Source: Labilibaculum sp. K2S (lineage in GTDB: Bacteria; Bacteroidota; Bacteroidia; Bacteroidales; Marinifilaceae). Taken from it: 64,000 nt of DNA. This document shows, in pieces, positions 25,298-33,565 of the stretch; within the stretch, counting starts at the first letter, position 1, and the number at the start of each line of letters is the position of its first letter. Under the pieces are notes generated by a model that was given only the letters and a program-made list of their open reading frames with translations, was not told where the DNA came from and ran no database searches. The position numbers and the translations under genes were made by a program. Location of the stretch: NCBI RefSeq assembly GCF_030372765.1, contig NZ_JAUCMW010000002.1, forward strand, positions 323,285-387,284. Reading direction: 5' to 3'.

Positions 25298-27337
25298 ATG
25301 AATTCTTCAAAACATTTAATAATACTCTTGTGTTTATTCAGTTACGCACTGATAACCAAATCACAAAACACAGCATCACAAAATGATTTGATTGAAAATT
25401 TAATTGAATCAATTGCAGAACAAAGTGAAGAAAATTTGGACTACTCGAATCTGCTAGACGAATTAAACATCCTTTTAATTGATCCAATAAATCTAAATAG
25501 TGCGAATGAAAGTGATCTGAACAAGCTGCTTATTCTCAATAAAAATCAAATCAATAATTTTATAAAATACAGAGAAAGTACCGGACAAATATTTAGTCTT
25601 TATGAATTACAGCTAATACCTGGATTTTCATCGGAAATTATTCGAACCATTTCTCCTTTTGTTAGTCTAAAACAAATGGTGCAGGATACTCTCAGCAAAA
25701 GAAAAAAAGCAAAGCACATTCTACTTTTAAAATCAGAAAGAACAATTGAAGAAGAGAAAGGCTACGCAATTGAGAACGCAAATTCAAGATATCTTGGAAA
25801 TCCATGGAAATATTATACACGCTACCAATATGTATCTCCTAAAAAAAATATCTCTTTTGGTTTTACCTCCGAAAAAGACAAAGGAGAGCCGTTTTTTGAA
25901 GAAGAAAATAAGAATGGTTTCGATTTCTACTCAGCTTTCATTCAATACAATTCCGAAGGAATTTTAAAGCAAGTAAATCTGGGTGATTATCAGATCAAAT
26001 TTGGACAAGGACTGAGCGTTTGGTCTGGATTGGGAGGTGGAAAATCCTCTTTAACAACTCATAACGCATGTAAATCTCAAGGGATTAAAAGCTATAAATC
26101 TACTGATGAAAACCAGTTCCACCGTGGTATATCAGTACTATTAGAACCTCTTAAAAATGTAAATTTTGCACTGTTCACCTCCTACAAAAAGAAAGACGGA
26201 ACTCTTCAATCTGATTCCACTGCATCTTTCATATCAAGCATTGTAAACACAGGTTTTCATAGAAACGTTACCGAATTTGATAAAAAACACAAATTGAAAG
26301 AAATGATTTTTGGCTCCTACTTATCAGCCAATCTGAAAAAGATAGAACTGGGAATATCATTTCTGCAATCTAAATATACACCTGAAATAAAAGGAACTGA
26401 TGCCACTTACAATCTTTACGGTTTTAAGGGAAGTGGCAACCGTAATATTAGTCTTTACTACGAAACACAATTTCGATCGATACACTTATTTGGAGAAATA
26501 GCGCAAAGCAAATCCGGAGGCAGAGCACTTTTGCAAGGAGCAAATATACAAGCTCATCCACAACTTAACTTCGAGCTGATCTACCGAAAATACGATCCGG
26601 ATTATCATGGATTATTCTCGAATGCATTTGCAGAACAAAGTAAAACTCAAAACGAAGAAGGGGTTTACATAGGCGTAGAATTTCATCCTTATCCAAAATG
26701 GACGTTAAAAGCTTATTACGATCAATTCGAATTTCCCTGGCTAAGATATTCAGCCAACTCGCCCAGTGAAGGACATGAATATTTCTCACAACTTGAATTT
26801 ACTCCCAACAATTCGGTTTCGGTTTATTTTAGGTACAAGCAGGAGAGCAAACCAGAAAACAACAGTTCAAGCGTTATTAAAAGTCTGGTTATCCAGAAGA
26901 AAAATCAATACCGTCTTCATTTATCGGCAAAACTGAATGAAAATTGGGAAATACGAAACCGAATTGAAATTGCTCAATATCAAAAGGATAATGTAAGTGA
27001 GAGTGGTTATCTGGTTTATCAGGATTTAATCTATCACTTTACCAACAAACCAATTTCCCTAAATTTTCGTTACGCTTTATTCGACACAGATTCTTTTAAT
27101 TCAAGAATTTACGCGTATGAAAATGATATTCTTTATGCCTACTCCGTGCCCGCCTACTATCTGAAAGGAAATCGTTTTTATTTCAATTGTAACTGGGAGC
27201 TAAACAGGCATCTTAAATTATACGCGAGATATTCTCAAACAAAATATTCCAACCAAACAAGCATAGGCTCCGGGAACTCAGAAATAAGTGGTAACACAAA
27301 ATCTGAAATCAAATTACTGCTCAAATTTCGTTTTTAA
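25298..27337 (+). CDS. Helix-hairpin-helix domain protein with C-terminal outer-membrane barrel
   Basis: A signal peptide (residues 1-22) is followed by a pair of helix-hairpin-helix-like segments: NLNSANESDLNKLL near residue 68, as in ComEA, and YELQLIPGFSSEII near residue 100. The remaining 540 residues look like a large beta-barrel with many Tyr/Phe/Trp strands and end in LLKFRF. Such proteins are often annotated ComEA-family, but the barrel makes a periplasmic DNA-binding role uncertain; the HhH may instead be a periplasmic plug or protein-binding domain. The start is at the ATG 25298; a GTG two codons earlier is possible. Paired with the upstream barrel gene. Confidence 0.65.
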   Translation: MNSSKHLIILLCLFSYALITKSQNTASQNDLIENLIESIAEQSEENLDYSNLLDELNILLIDPINLNSANESDLNKLLILNKNQINNFIKYRESTGQIFSLYELQLIPGFSSEIIRTISPFVSLKQMVQDTLSKRKKAKHILLLKSERTIEEEKGYAIENANSRYLGNPWKYYTRYQYVSPKKNISFGFTSEKDKGEPFFEEENKNGFDFYSAFIQYNSEGILKQVNLGDYQIKFGQGLSVWSGLGGGKSSLTTHNACKSQGIKSYKSTDENQFHRGISVLLEPLKNVNFALFTSYKKKDGTLQSDSTASFISSIVNTGFHRNVTEFDKKHKLKEMIFGSYLSANLKKIELGISFLQSKYTPEIKGTDATYNLYGFKGSGNRNISLYYETQFRSIHLFGEIAQSKSGGRALLQGANIQAHPQLNFELIYRKYDPDYHGLFSNAFAEQSKTQNEEGVYIGVEFHPYPKWTLKAYYDQFEFPWLRYSANSPSEGHEYFSQLEFTPNNSVSVYFRYKQESKPENNSSSVIKSLVIQKKNQYRLHLSAKLNENWEIRNRIEIAQYQKDNVSESGYLVYQDLIYHFTNKPISLNFRYALFDTDSFNSRIYAYENDILYAYSVPAYYLKGNRFYFNCNWELNRHLKLYARYSQTKYSNQTSIGSGNSEISGNTKSEIKLLLKFRF

Positions 27338-27409
27338 TACCGATAATTAAATGAATCTAGCGCCAAGTTCGTTACACTCCTTCGCTTTGTTCATTTATAC
27401 ATCGGCAAT

Positions 27410-27454
27410 AATTTCGGAATTAAAGAATCCTTTCTTACTTTCGAAACCGAAATT
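27410..27454. repeat. Inverted repeat AATTTCGG / CCGAAATT
   Basis: Perfect 8-base arms separated by 29 bases, just upstream of the broken thioesterase gene start. It is not followed by a T run. Possibly an operator or part of the HhH-gene 3' end. Confidence 0.35.
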
Positions 27455-27462
27455 CAATAAGC

Positions 27463-27936
27463 ATGAAAAAAATAATCAATCCTTATATGGAAACCGAAAA
27501 TGGAAACTGCTTTGGTTGCTCCAAAAAAAACGAGCAAGGTTTGCAAATGGAATTCTTCGAAGATGACGATTTTATTGTCTCTCACTAGAATCCGAAAGCT
27601 CATTTATCGGGTTTCAAAAATGTATTACACGGAGGAGTTCAGACTGCCATTCTTGATGAAATTGCTTGCTGGGTAGTATTTGTAAAATGCCAAACCAGTG
27701 GAGTAACCACAGCCTTAAATGCAAGATTCAGAAGCTCTGCTTTTACAGATAAAGGATTGCTGACAGTGCGGGCTCAATTAATTTCTCAAGAAAAGAAATT
27801 TGCGAACATTCATGCCGAAATATTGGATGAAAATGGAAAAGTTTGCTCTGAAGCCGAGGTACAGTATATGATATTTCCTACTGAGATGGCAAAGAAAAAG
27901 TTTGGGTATCCAGGAATCGAAGCATTCTATGAGTAA
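27463..27936 (+). pseudogene. PaaI-type hotdog thioesterase gene interrupted by an amber codon
   Basis: A 158-codon frame from ATG 27463 to TAA 27934-27936 is open except for TAG at 27586-27588 (codon 42). Before it: NPYMETENGNCFGCSKKNEQGLQM, written here as the NxCFGCSxxNxxGL start of this family (residues about 14-28). After it: HLSGFKNVLHGGVQ, LLDE-like ILDEIACW, and a normal hotdog C-terminus. Relatives have tryptophan after the His of the SH pair, so TGG to TAG is the simplest explanation. All other positions look well conserved, so the loss is recent, or it is a sequence error. Acyl-CoA thioester hydrolysis would be the ancestral role. Confidence 0.85.
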
Positions 27937-27938
27937 AA

Positions 27939-28844
27939 TTACACCAGATTAAGATCTTCTTTGTATCTCTTCCATCGTTTTTCTTCCATTTCCATAAAAC
28001 GGCCGAATTTATAAGGTGGATTTATTGAAATATCCATCTTCTCGTTGGTAAACGGATGATAAAACTGAAGCCCTGTAGCGCATAAAAACAATCCCTTTTT
28101 ACGCAAAATCTCACCTTCACTTCCATATAATTTATCGCCCAAAATTGGAGTTCCCATTCCTGCCATGTGAATTCTCAACTGATGAGTCCTTCCTGTTTTA
28201 GGAAATAAATCGACCATGTTCAAGGTTTGATTTCGAATAGAATTATTTCTTCGAATGACCTGAAATGAACTTACAGCATCCTTACCATCAACAGGCATAT
28301 CAACCATCCCTTTATCAGGCAAACTACCTATTACAACTGCCGTATATCGCTTACTAACAATTCTTTTCTCAAACTGAACTCCCAACGCGCCAATTGCCTG
28401 AGATGTTTTCGCAATCAGCAACAAACCACAGGTTGGATTATCCAAACGATGAACAGGACGAAAAACACGCAAGACATCCTTGCACGATGATAATTTCAAA
28501 TTAAAAGGCAAAGTATTCTGAACAGTACGAAACAGATTTCCACTTACCGAAATTCCTGCTGGTTTATTGATCACAGCAATATGCTCATCTTCGTAAATTA
28601 CTTCCAGTTGCAGCTCATATACTTTTGCCGGTGGCAATTCCAAATCACACATTTCAATTCGTTGCCCTGATTCTACCCATAAACCAGTTTTTGCAACAAC
28701 ACCATCCACAAAGACCATCCCCTTCTTTATCGCCTTTTTCATCCCCTGATGAGATGAAATTGAAACAAAAACAGAAGGAGCATAATCCTGCAAACGAATA
28801 TCTCCTATGCCCTCCGGAACAATATGCGTTTCGATTACTTTCAT
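27939..28844 (-). CDS. RluA-family pseudouridine synthase
   Basis: Isomerises a uridine in rRNA or tRNA to pseudouridine. An N-terminal S4-like RNA-binding region (KKAIKKGMVFVDGVVAKTG near residue 36) is followed by the catalytic domain with VINKPAGISVSG near residue 92 and the active-site aspartate in HRLDNPTCGLLLIAKT near residue 132. The distal motifs RTHQLRIHMAGMGTPILGD near residue 220 and LYG are present. 301 residues is typical. The target uridine cannot be deduced. It converges on the broken thioesterase gene with two bases between stops. Confidence 0.9.
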   Translation of the reverse strand: MKVIETHIVPEGIGDIRLQDYAPSVFVSISSHQGMKKAIKKGMVFVDGVVAKTGLWVESGQRIEMCDLELPPAKVYELQLEVIYEDEHIAVINKPAGISVSGNLFRTVQNTLPFNLKLSSCKDVLRVFRPVHRLDNPTCGLLLIAKTSQAIGALGVQFEKRIVSKRYTAVVIGSLPDKGMVDMPVDGKDAVSSFQVIRRNNSIRNQTLNMVDLFPKTGRTHQLRIHMAGMGTPILGDKLYGSEGEILRKKGLFLCATGLQFYHPFTNEKMDISINPPYKFGRFMEMEEKRWKRYKEDLNLV

Positions 28845-29090
28845 AATATTTTAGTTTAAGTTTCTATCCCTGAAAGATAAAACAAAATCAGGACAGTATT
28901 TGCCTTAGATCGACACCCGATAAAAAATTGTCATTATTCTGTAATAACACACTTCAAATATCTAATCTTCTTTCACTTAAATATGTAATTTTAATTCTTA
29001 ACAAATTAAAACAATAATATTATTTCCTCCTGCAAACCTTTGTTTCTGACAAATGTCAGTTTTTTAATGGGCAGACAAAAAAGTTTTTAA
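28845..29090. other. Gap upstream of ybaK with a terminator-like palindrome
   Basis: Mostly A/T-rich and without a frame. At 29046-29065 CTGAC AAAT GTCAG is followed by six T, a short terminator-like hairpin on the plus strand with no known gene ending there; it may instead be an operator overlapping the ybaK promoter region. Confidence 0.4.
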
Positions 29091-29120
29091 TTTTGAAATT
29101 TAAAAATTTTACTACTTTTG
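29091..29120 (+). promoter_or_regulatory. Promoter of ybaK-HAD
   Basis: TTTTG at 29091 and TACTTTTG at 29113-29120 match the Bacteroidota -33 and -7 elements with 17 bases between them, slightly shorter than usual. It implies a leader of about 75 bases before the ATG at 29205. Confidence 0.6.
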
Positions 29121-29204
29121 CGCCTTATTATAAAGGCATCATCTGGGAAACTGGTAGTTTCCAGTAAAAAACGATTGTTTTTTAACTGGCCAAAAAACAA
29201 AAGG

Positions 29205-29693
29205 ATGAAAAAGACAAATGCTGCCCGCATTTTAGATCGGGCAAAAATTGAATACGAAATTATCGATTACGATGTGGATCCAATAGAATTGGGAGCCGAA
29301 CGCGTAGCCGAAAAAACAGGTCAGCATATTCAATTTATCTTCAAAACACTTGTCCTTACCGGAGATAAAACAGGCACAACTGTCGCTTGCATTCCCGGAG
29401 CCTCCGAACTTGATCTTAAAGCATTCGCAACTCTTAGCGGCAATAAAAAATGTGCAATGGTTCCCGTGAAAAATATTCAGGAACTTACTGGCTATATTCG
29501 TGGTGGCTGTTCTCCGCTGGGAATGAAAAAAGATTACCCTATCTTTATGGATATGAGTGCTCTTAAGCTTGATTATATTTTAATTAGTGCTGGTATCAGA
29601 GGCAAACAGCTAAAGCTAAATCCACATGATCTGCTAAAAGTATCAGGTGCAGCAACCGGAGCAATAGCTACCTTAAAATCCCAAACTAAATGA
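29205..29693 (+). CDS. ybaK: Cys-tRNA(Pro)/Cys-tRNA(Cys) deacylase YbaK
   Basis: Trans-editing enzyme that removes mischarged cysteine from tRNA(Pro). The YbaK/ProX fold is shown by TNAARILDRAKIEYEI at the start, QHIQFIFKTLVL near residue 44 with the conserved lysine of KTL, IPGASELDLKAFA near residue 65 and GYIRGGCSPLGMKK near residue 98. The ATG at 29205 (MKKTNAARILDR) gives 162 residues, the family length; an upstream in-frame ATG at 29118 overlaps the promoter. Its TGA overlaps the next start by ATGA. Confidence 0.93.
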   Translation: MKKTNAARILDRAKIEYEIIDYDVDPIELGAERVAEKTGQHIQFIFKTLVLTGDKTGTTVACIPGASELDLKAFATLSGNKKCAMVPVKNIQELTGYIRGGCSPLGMKKDYPIFMDMSALKLDYILISAGIRGKQLKLNPHDLLKVSGAATGAIATLKSQTK

Positions 29694-30328
29694 TAAAAAG
29701 TAAAGCAATTATTTGGGATTACAACGGAACACTTTTGGATGATCTGTCAATAGGACTTAAGAGTATCAACCAAATGCTGATAAAGAGGGAGCTTCCTATA
29801 TTAAGCACGGAAAGCTATAGAGACGTTTTTACTTTTCCGGTAAAAAAATATTACGAATCTGTTGGATTCAATTTTGAAAAAGAAGATTGGGATCTTACAG
29901 CAAAAGAATTTATCTCTAATTACAGATCCTTATTACCCGAATCAAGTATATTTCCTGAAGCCATTCAGCTTCTTTCCCATTTTTCGTCCTTAGGTAAAAA
30001 ACAATTTATCCTGTCGGCAATGGAACAGAACATGCTGAACGCTTCGGTTGCAAGTGTAAATATCGGCAATTTTTTCTCCGAAATTTCCGGTATTGATAAC
30101 ATTTATGCCAGTTCGAAAATTGCAAATGGAATTAAAATGATTGAAAGTCATCAGCTTACTCCGAAAGATGTTTGCCTGTTTGGAGACACTACTCACGACT
30201 ACGAAGTTGCTCAGGAATTAGGCTGTAATTGCATATTAATTGCTGCAGGTCATCAATCAATCAAGAAATTAAAAGAGACCGGTTGCCCTATTGTGGTCAA
30301 TCATCTTAACGATATTATAAAGAATTAA
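29690..30328 (+). CDS. HAD-family phosphatase, phosphoglycolate-phosphatase-like
   Basis: Hydrolyses a small phosphate ester; substrate unknown. Motif I is IIWDYNGTLLDD at residues 7-18, with Tyr in place of the more common Phe or Met between the two Asp; motif II is ILSAME near residue 106; the lysine is in SSKIANG near residue 145; motif III is LFGDTTHDYEVA near residue 165. A helical cap lies between motifs I and II. It overlaps ybaK by four bases, suggesting translational coupling. 212 residues is typical. Confidence 0.88.
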   Translation: MIKSKAIIWDYNGTLLDDLSIGLKSINQMLIKRELPILSTESYRDVFTFPVKKYYESVGFNFEKEDWDLTAKEFISNYRSLLPESSIFPEAIQLLSHFSSLGKKQFILSAMEQNMLNASVASVNIGNFFSEISGIDNIYASSKIANGIKMIESHQLTPKDVCLFGDTTHDYEVAQELGCNCILIAAGHQSIKKLKETGCPIVVNHLNDIIKN

Positions 30329-30379
30329 AACAACCATTTTTAGTAACTACTATTTTTAAACCTAAACAATCATTTTAAG

Positions 30380-31048
30380 ATGAAAAAATTACTTGTAATC
30401 TTCGCTGTTCTGGCTTCTTTCGCAGTTAATGCGCAAAACTTTCAGTTGCACCGCGATTTCGACAGAGATCAATTTACTTCTACTTTCGAAATGTTTAAAA
30501 TAGACAAATGGGGTAACACTTTTACTTTCGTAGATTTTGATTACAATTCAGAAAACGGAATCAACCAAGGTTATTTTGAGATTGCCCGTGTCTTAAAAAC
30601 AGAAAAAATGCCTATTGGTATCCATATTGAATTCAATGGTGGTGTTGGAAATGCCACAAACTTCGGATACACCATTACAAATGCCTGGATTTATGGTTTA
30701 AACTATTCCAAAGGAAATGCAAAATGTGGGTTTTCGGCTTATGCAGGTTACAAATCTTTTAAAAATGCCGGCAAAGGTAATTTTCAGGTAACAGGAACTT
30801 GGTATGCGAACCTGTTTAAAAATAAAGTAACACTATCTGGTTTTGCTGATCTTTGGTCAGAAAATGGAGACAATGAAGCGATTGCCTCAGGTATTGTTTC
30901 AGACAAACTGGTTTTCTTAACTGAACCACAATTTTGGTATAATGCCACAGAAAACATCTCTCTTGGTGGAGAAATTGAAATCTCTAACAATTTTGCTGGT
31001 GACGATTTTAAAGTTCGCCCTACTTTAGCTGTAAAATGGAATTTCTAA
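30380..31048 (+). CDS. DUF5020-family outer-membrane protein, Tsx-like
   Basis: A signal peptide (residues 1-18, cleavage after VNA) leads into NFQLHRDFDRDQFTSTFEMFK, the DUF5020 start, and then regular amphipathic strands (FTFVDFDYNS, LWSENGDN, LSGFADLW) ending in AVKWNF. The strand pattern and size (222 residues) resemble the 12-stranded nucleoside channel Tsx. It lies 24 bases before a purine permease gene, which suggests it passes nucleobases or nucleosides through the outer membrane; this is inference, as the family has no proven substrate. Confidence 0.75.
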   Translation: MKKLLVIFAVLASFAVNAQNFQLHRDFDRDQFTSTFEMFKIDKWGNTFTFVDFDYNSENGINQGYFEIARVLKTEKMPIGIHIEFNGGVGNATNFGYTITNAWIYGLNYSKGNAKCGFSAYAGYKSFKNAGKGNFQVTGTWYANLFKNKVTLSGFADLWSENGDNEAIASGIVSDKLVFLTEPQFWYNATENISLGGEIEISNNFAGDDFKVRPTLAVKWNF

Positions 31049-31072
31049 TCGAAAAACTAATTATAAACAACC

Positions 31073-32395
31073 ATGTTAGATAAATTTTTTAATATCACCG
31101 GGCAAGGTTCAAACTTGAAGACAGAAATTGTCGCCGGTTTAACCACTTTTGCCACTATGGCCTATATTTTGGCTGTAAATCCATACTTTCTCTCCGTTGC
31201 AGGGATGGATTATGGTGCTGTAATGACTGCAACTGCATTATCAGCAGTTATTGCTACATTAGTTATGGCATTGGTTGCTAAACTTCCTTTTGCTTTGGCT
31301 CCGGGAATGGGACTAAATGCCTTTTTCGCATTCACCGTATGTGGTGTAATGGGATGCAGCTGGCAGTTAGCTCTTACTGCAGTATTTGCTGAAGGTATCA
31401 TCTTTCTTTTGCTTACGTTCTTTAACGTTCGCGAAGCCATTATCAACTCAATTCCTACCAATATTAAACATGCTATTTCTGTAGGTATTGGTCTGTTTAT
31501 TGCTTTTATCGGATTAGCTCATAAAGATGTTGCAATTATTGTTCAGGGACAAGGAGTTCCTGTTCACTTAGGAAACCTTCATTCTGCAGGGGCATTGCTT
31601 TGTATCTTAGGCATCATTGTTATTGGTGTACTTTTGGTTCGCAATGTAAAAGGTGCAATCTTAATTGGACTTCTTGCAGTAACTGTTGTTGGATTGATTC
31701 CAGGATTAGATGTTACCAGTCTTCCTAAAGATGGTGGTTTAGTTAGTCTTCCTCCATCATTAGAACCTATTTTCTTTAAGTTTGTCGGATTTGAAGAAAT
31801 TCTATCCTGGAAATTTGTTTCGATTCTATTCGTTTTCCTTTTTGTAGATATGTTCGACACTGTTGGAACTCTTGTTGGTGTATCTTCAAAAGCAAATCTT
31901 TTGGATTCAGAAGGAAGAGTACCACGTGTTAAGCAAGCTCTTTTTGCTGATGCTATTGGTACTACTGTAGGTGCGGTATTGGGAACATCAACTGTAACAA
32001 CTTACGTTGAAAGTGCTGCGGGTGTAGCCGAAGGCGGAAAAACAGGTATGACCTCATTGGTTGTAGCATTCATGTTCTTTCTGGCCTTATTCTTCACGCC
32101 GCTTTTCACAATGATTCCTGCAGCTGCAAGTTCATCAGTTCTTGTAATCATCGGTATTTTCATGATGAGCCCAATCACCAAAATTAACTTTGATGATTAC
32201 TCAGAATTCATTCCTGCTTTCCTTACCATGATTATGATGCCTCTTGCATACAGCATCGCAGAAGGTATTGCATTCGGTATGCTTTCCTATGTAATTTTAA
32301 AAGTACTAACTGGTCGTTACAAGGAACTAAACATTGCAATGATTTGTATTTCCTTTTTATTTGTACTGAAATACATTTATAATATTGGTGAGTAA
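31073..32395 (+). CDS. NCS2-family purine permease, AzgA type
   Basis: Inner-membrane symporter for adenine, guanine or hypoxanthine. The N-terminus KTEIVAGLTTFATMAYILAVNP (first 20 residues of motif: TEIVAGLTTFATMAYILAV) is diagnostic for the AzgA/PbuG/GhxP branch, as is the ESAAGVAEGGKTGMTS motif near residue 313. LFVDMFDTVGTLVGV near residue 258 contributes substrate-site residues. About 12-14 membrane segments are visible over 440 residues. Closed by a terminator; partner of the DUF5020 gene. Confidence 0.92.
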   Translation: MLDKFFNITGQGSNLKTEIVAGLTTFATMAYILAVNPYFLSVAGMDYGAVMTATALSAVIATLVMALVAKLPFALAPGMGLNAFFAFTVCGVMGCSWQLALTAVFAEGIIFLLLTFFNVREAIINSIPTNIKHAISVGIGLFIAFIGLAHKDVAIIVQGQGVPVHLGNLHSAGALLCILGIIVIGVLLVRNVKGAILIGLLAVTVVGLIPGLDVTSLPKDGGLVSLPPSLEPIFFKFVGFEEILSWKFVSILFVFLFVDMFDTVGTLVGVSSKANLLDSEGRVPRVKQALFADAIGTTVGAVLGTSTVTTYVESAAGVAEGGKTGMTSLVVAFMFFLALFFTPLFTMIPAAASSSVLVIIGIFMMSPITKINFDDYSEFIPAFLTMIMMPLAYSIAEGIAFGMLSYVILKVLTGRYKELNIAMICISFLFVLKYIYNIGE

Positions 32396-32418
32396 TTGCC
32401 TCTTCCCAAAATATTTAC

Positions 32419-32450
32419 AATCCCTCATACAGTGTATGGGGGATTTTTTT
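32419..32450 (+). terminator. Terminator after the purine permease
   Basis: AATCCCTCATACA pairs with TGTATGGGGGATT (one mismatch/wobble) and is followed by seven T. Confidence 0.88.
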
Positions 32451-32605
32451 ATCATTTTTTTTTCAATTTCATAGAAACAAAATTATGCTCAACCACACAC
32501 TAATCGCAGAATATAAGTCATTTATCACCATTTATGAATCTTTTATCAAAACTTTATTGTTTTTTATCCGTTTAAGAATACATATTGAAATAAATAAGGA
32601 AAGAT

Positions 32606-33478
32606 ATGAGAGCGAGAGGATTAATAGGTTGGGCATTTCTTATTATACCAGGAATAATTTCCTGTTCCACATCGGAAGAAGATATGAATATGGAAATTCA
32701 AATCACCAACGCGATTAATATTGAAGAAAATGCGATGGTGAACTGCATTTTAGAAGACCTTCTTTGTGAGGTGGAAAAAAATGTGATTGCAACCGATTAT
32801 GGTACAAACATAAAAGACAACACCAAAAGAGATTCAATTCCAGTCATTAAAGTAAGTGGTGACGACGAACCTCAAACATCCACAAAAACAATAAGTATCA
32901 ACTATGGATTAAGTAATCATACCGATCATTTAGGAAGATTAAAGCGTGGACAAATACACAACGAAATTTCAGGGAGATACATGACGAGTCAGACTCTTCA
33001 ATCTATTCATTTCGAAGAATTTTGTATTAATGATCTAAAAATAGAAGGTCGTATTGAAATTACATCGAATGGATTCAACGAATTTGATCAGCTAAGCTTT
33101 ACCATTTTATACGACAGTATTGTTTTCACCTCTTCAAACGGATTACAATACAGTATTACAGGTACAAAAACCAAAGAATGGATTGACGGATACAGCACTC
33201 CGGAAAACCCATGGGATGATCAATTTCTGGTTTCCGGTGAATGCCATGGAATCAATTCTGAAAATAGAGAATATCATTCAAAGATATCAACACCATTGTT
33301 AATAAGTCGCTCGTGCGAGTTCATTTTATCCGGCGAAACTGAATTTCAAATAGAAAATGAAACGGTATTTTATAGTTTTGGAGATAGCATGTGCGACAAC
33401 AAGGGACACTACATCCGAAAAGGCGAGACAAATAATTTTGAATTTGGAAGATATTCTTTTAGAAAAATAACCCAATAA
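32606..33478 (+). CDS. Predicted lipoprotein of unknown function
   Basis: I do not recognise a family. The N-terminus MRARGLIGWAFLIIPGIISC is a lipoprotein signal, with the lipidated cysteine at residue 20. Residues 25-100 contain paired cysteines (CILEDLLC near residue 47) and a charged linker with DDEPQTSTKT. The remainder is rich in beta-strand patterns (IHFEEFCINDLKIEGRIEIT), with further cysteines in VSGECHGI, SRSCEF and DSMCDNKG. It may be a surface or periplasmic beta-sandwich. It lies alone between two terminators and is A/T-rich like its surroundings, without signs of transfer. Confidence 0.75.
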   Translation: MRARGLIGWAFLIIPGIISCSTSEEDMNMEIQITNAINIEENAMVNCILEDLLCEVEKNVIATDYGTNIKDNTKRDSIPVIKVSGDDEPQTSTKTISINYGLSNHTDHLGRLKRGQIHNEISGRYMTSQTLQSIHFEEFCINDLKIEGRIEITSNGFNEFDQLSFTILYDSIVFTSSNGLQYSITGTKTKEWIDGYSTPENPWDDQFLVSGECHGINSENREYHSKISTPLLISRSCEFILSGETEFQIENETVFYSFGDSMCDNKGHYIRKGETNNFEFGRYSFRKITQ

Positions 33479-33508
33479 ATTTCTTGATGTATTAATATAG
33501 TATATGAC

Positions 33509-33533
33509 AAAAAAGTCCCAACCGGGACTTTTC
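33509..33533. terminator. Bidirectional terminator between the lipoprotein gene and uraA
   Basis: Perfect AAAAGTCCC / GGGACTTTT stem with an AACC loop. A-tract on one side and T-rich sequence on the other allow termination of both converging genes. Confidence 0.88.
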
Positions 33534-33565
33534 GTTTATATCTATTGTGAGTAAAGTATTCTTAA

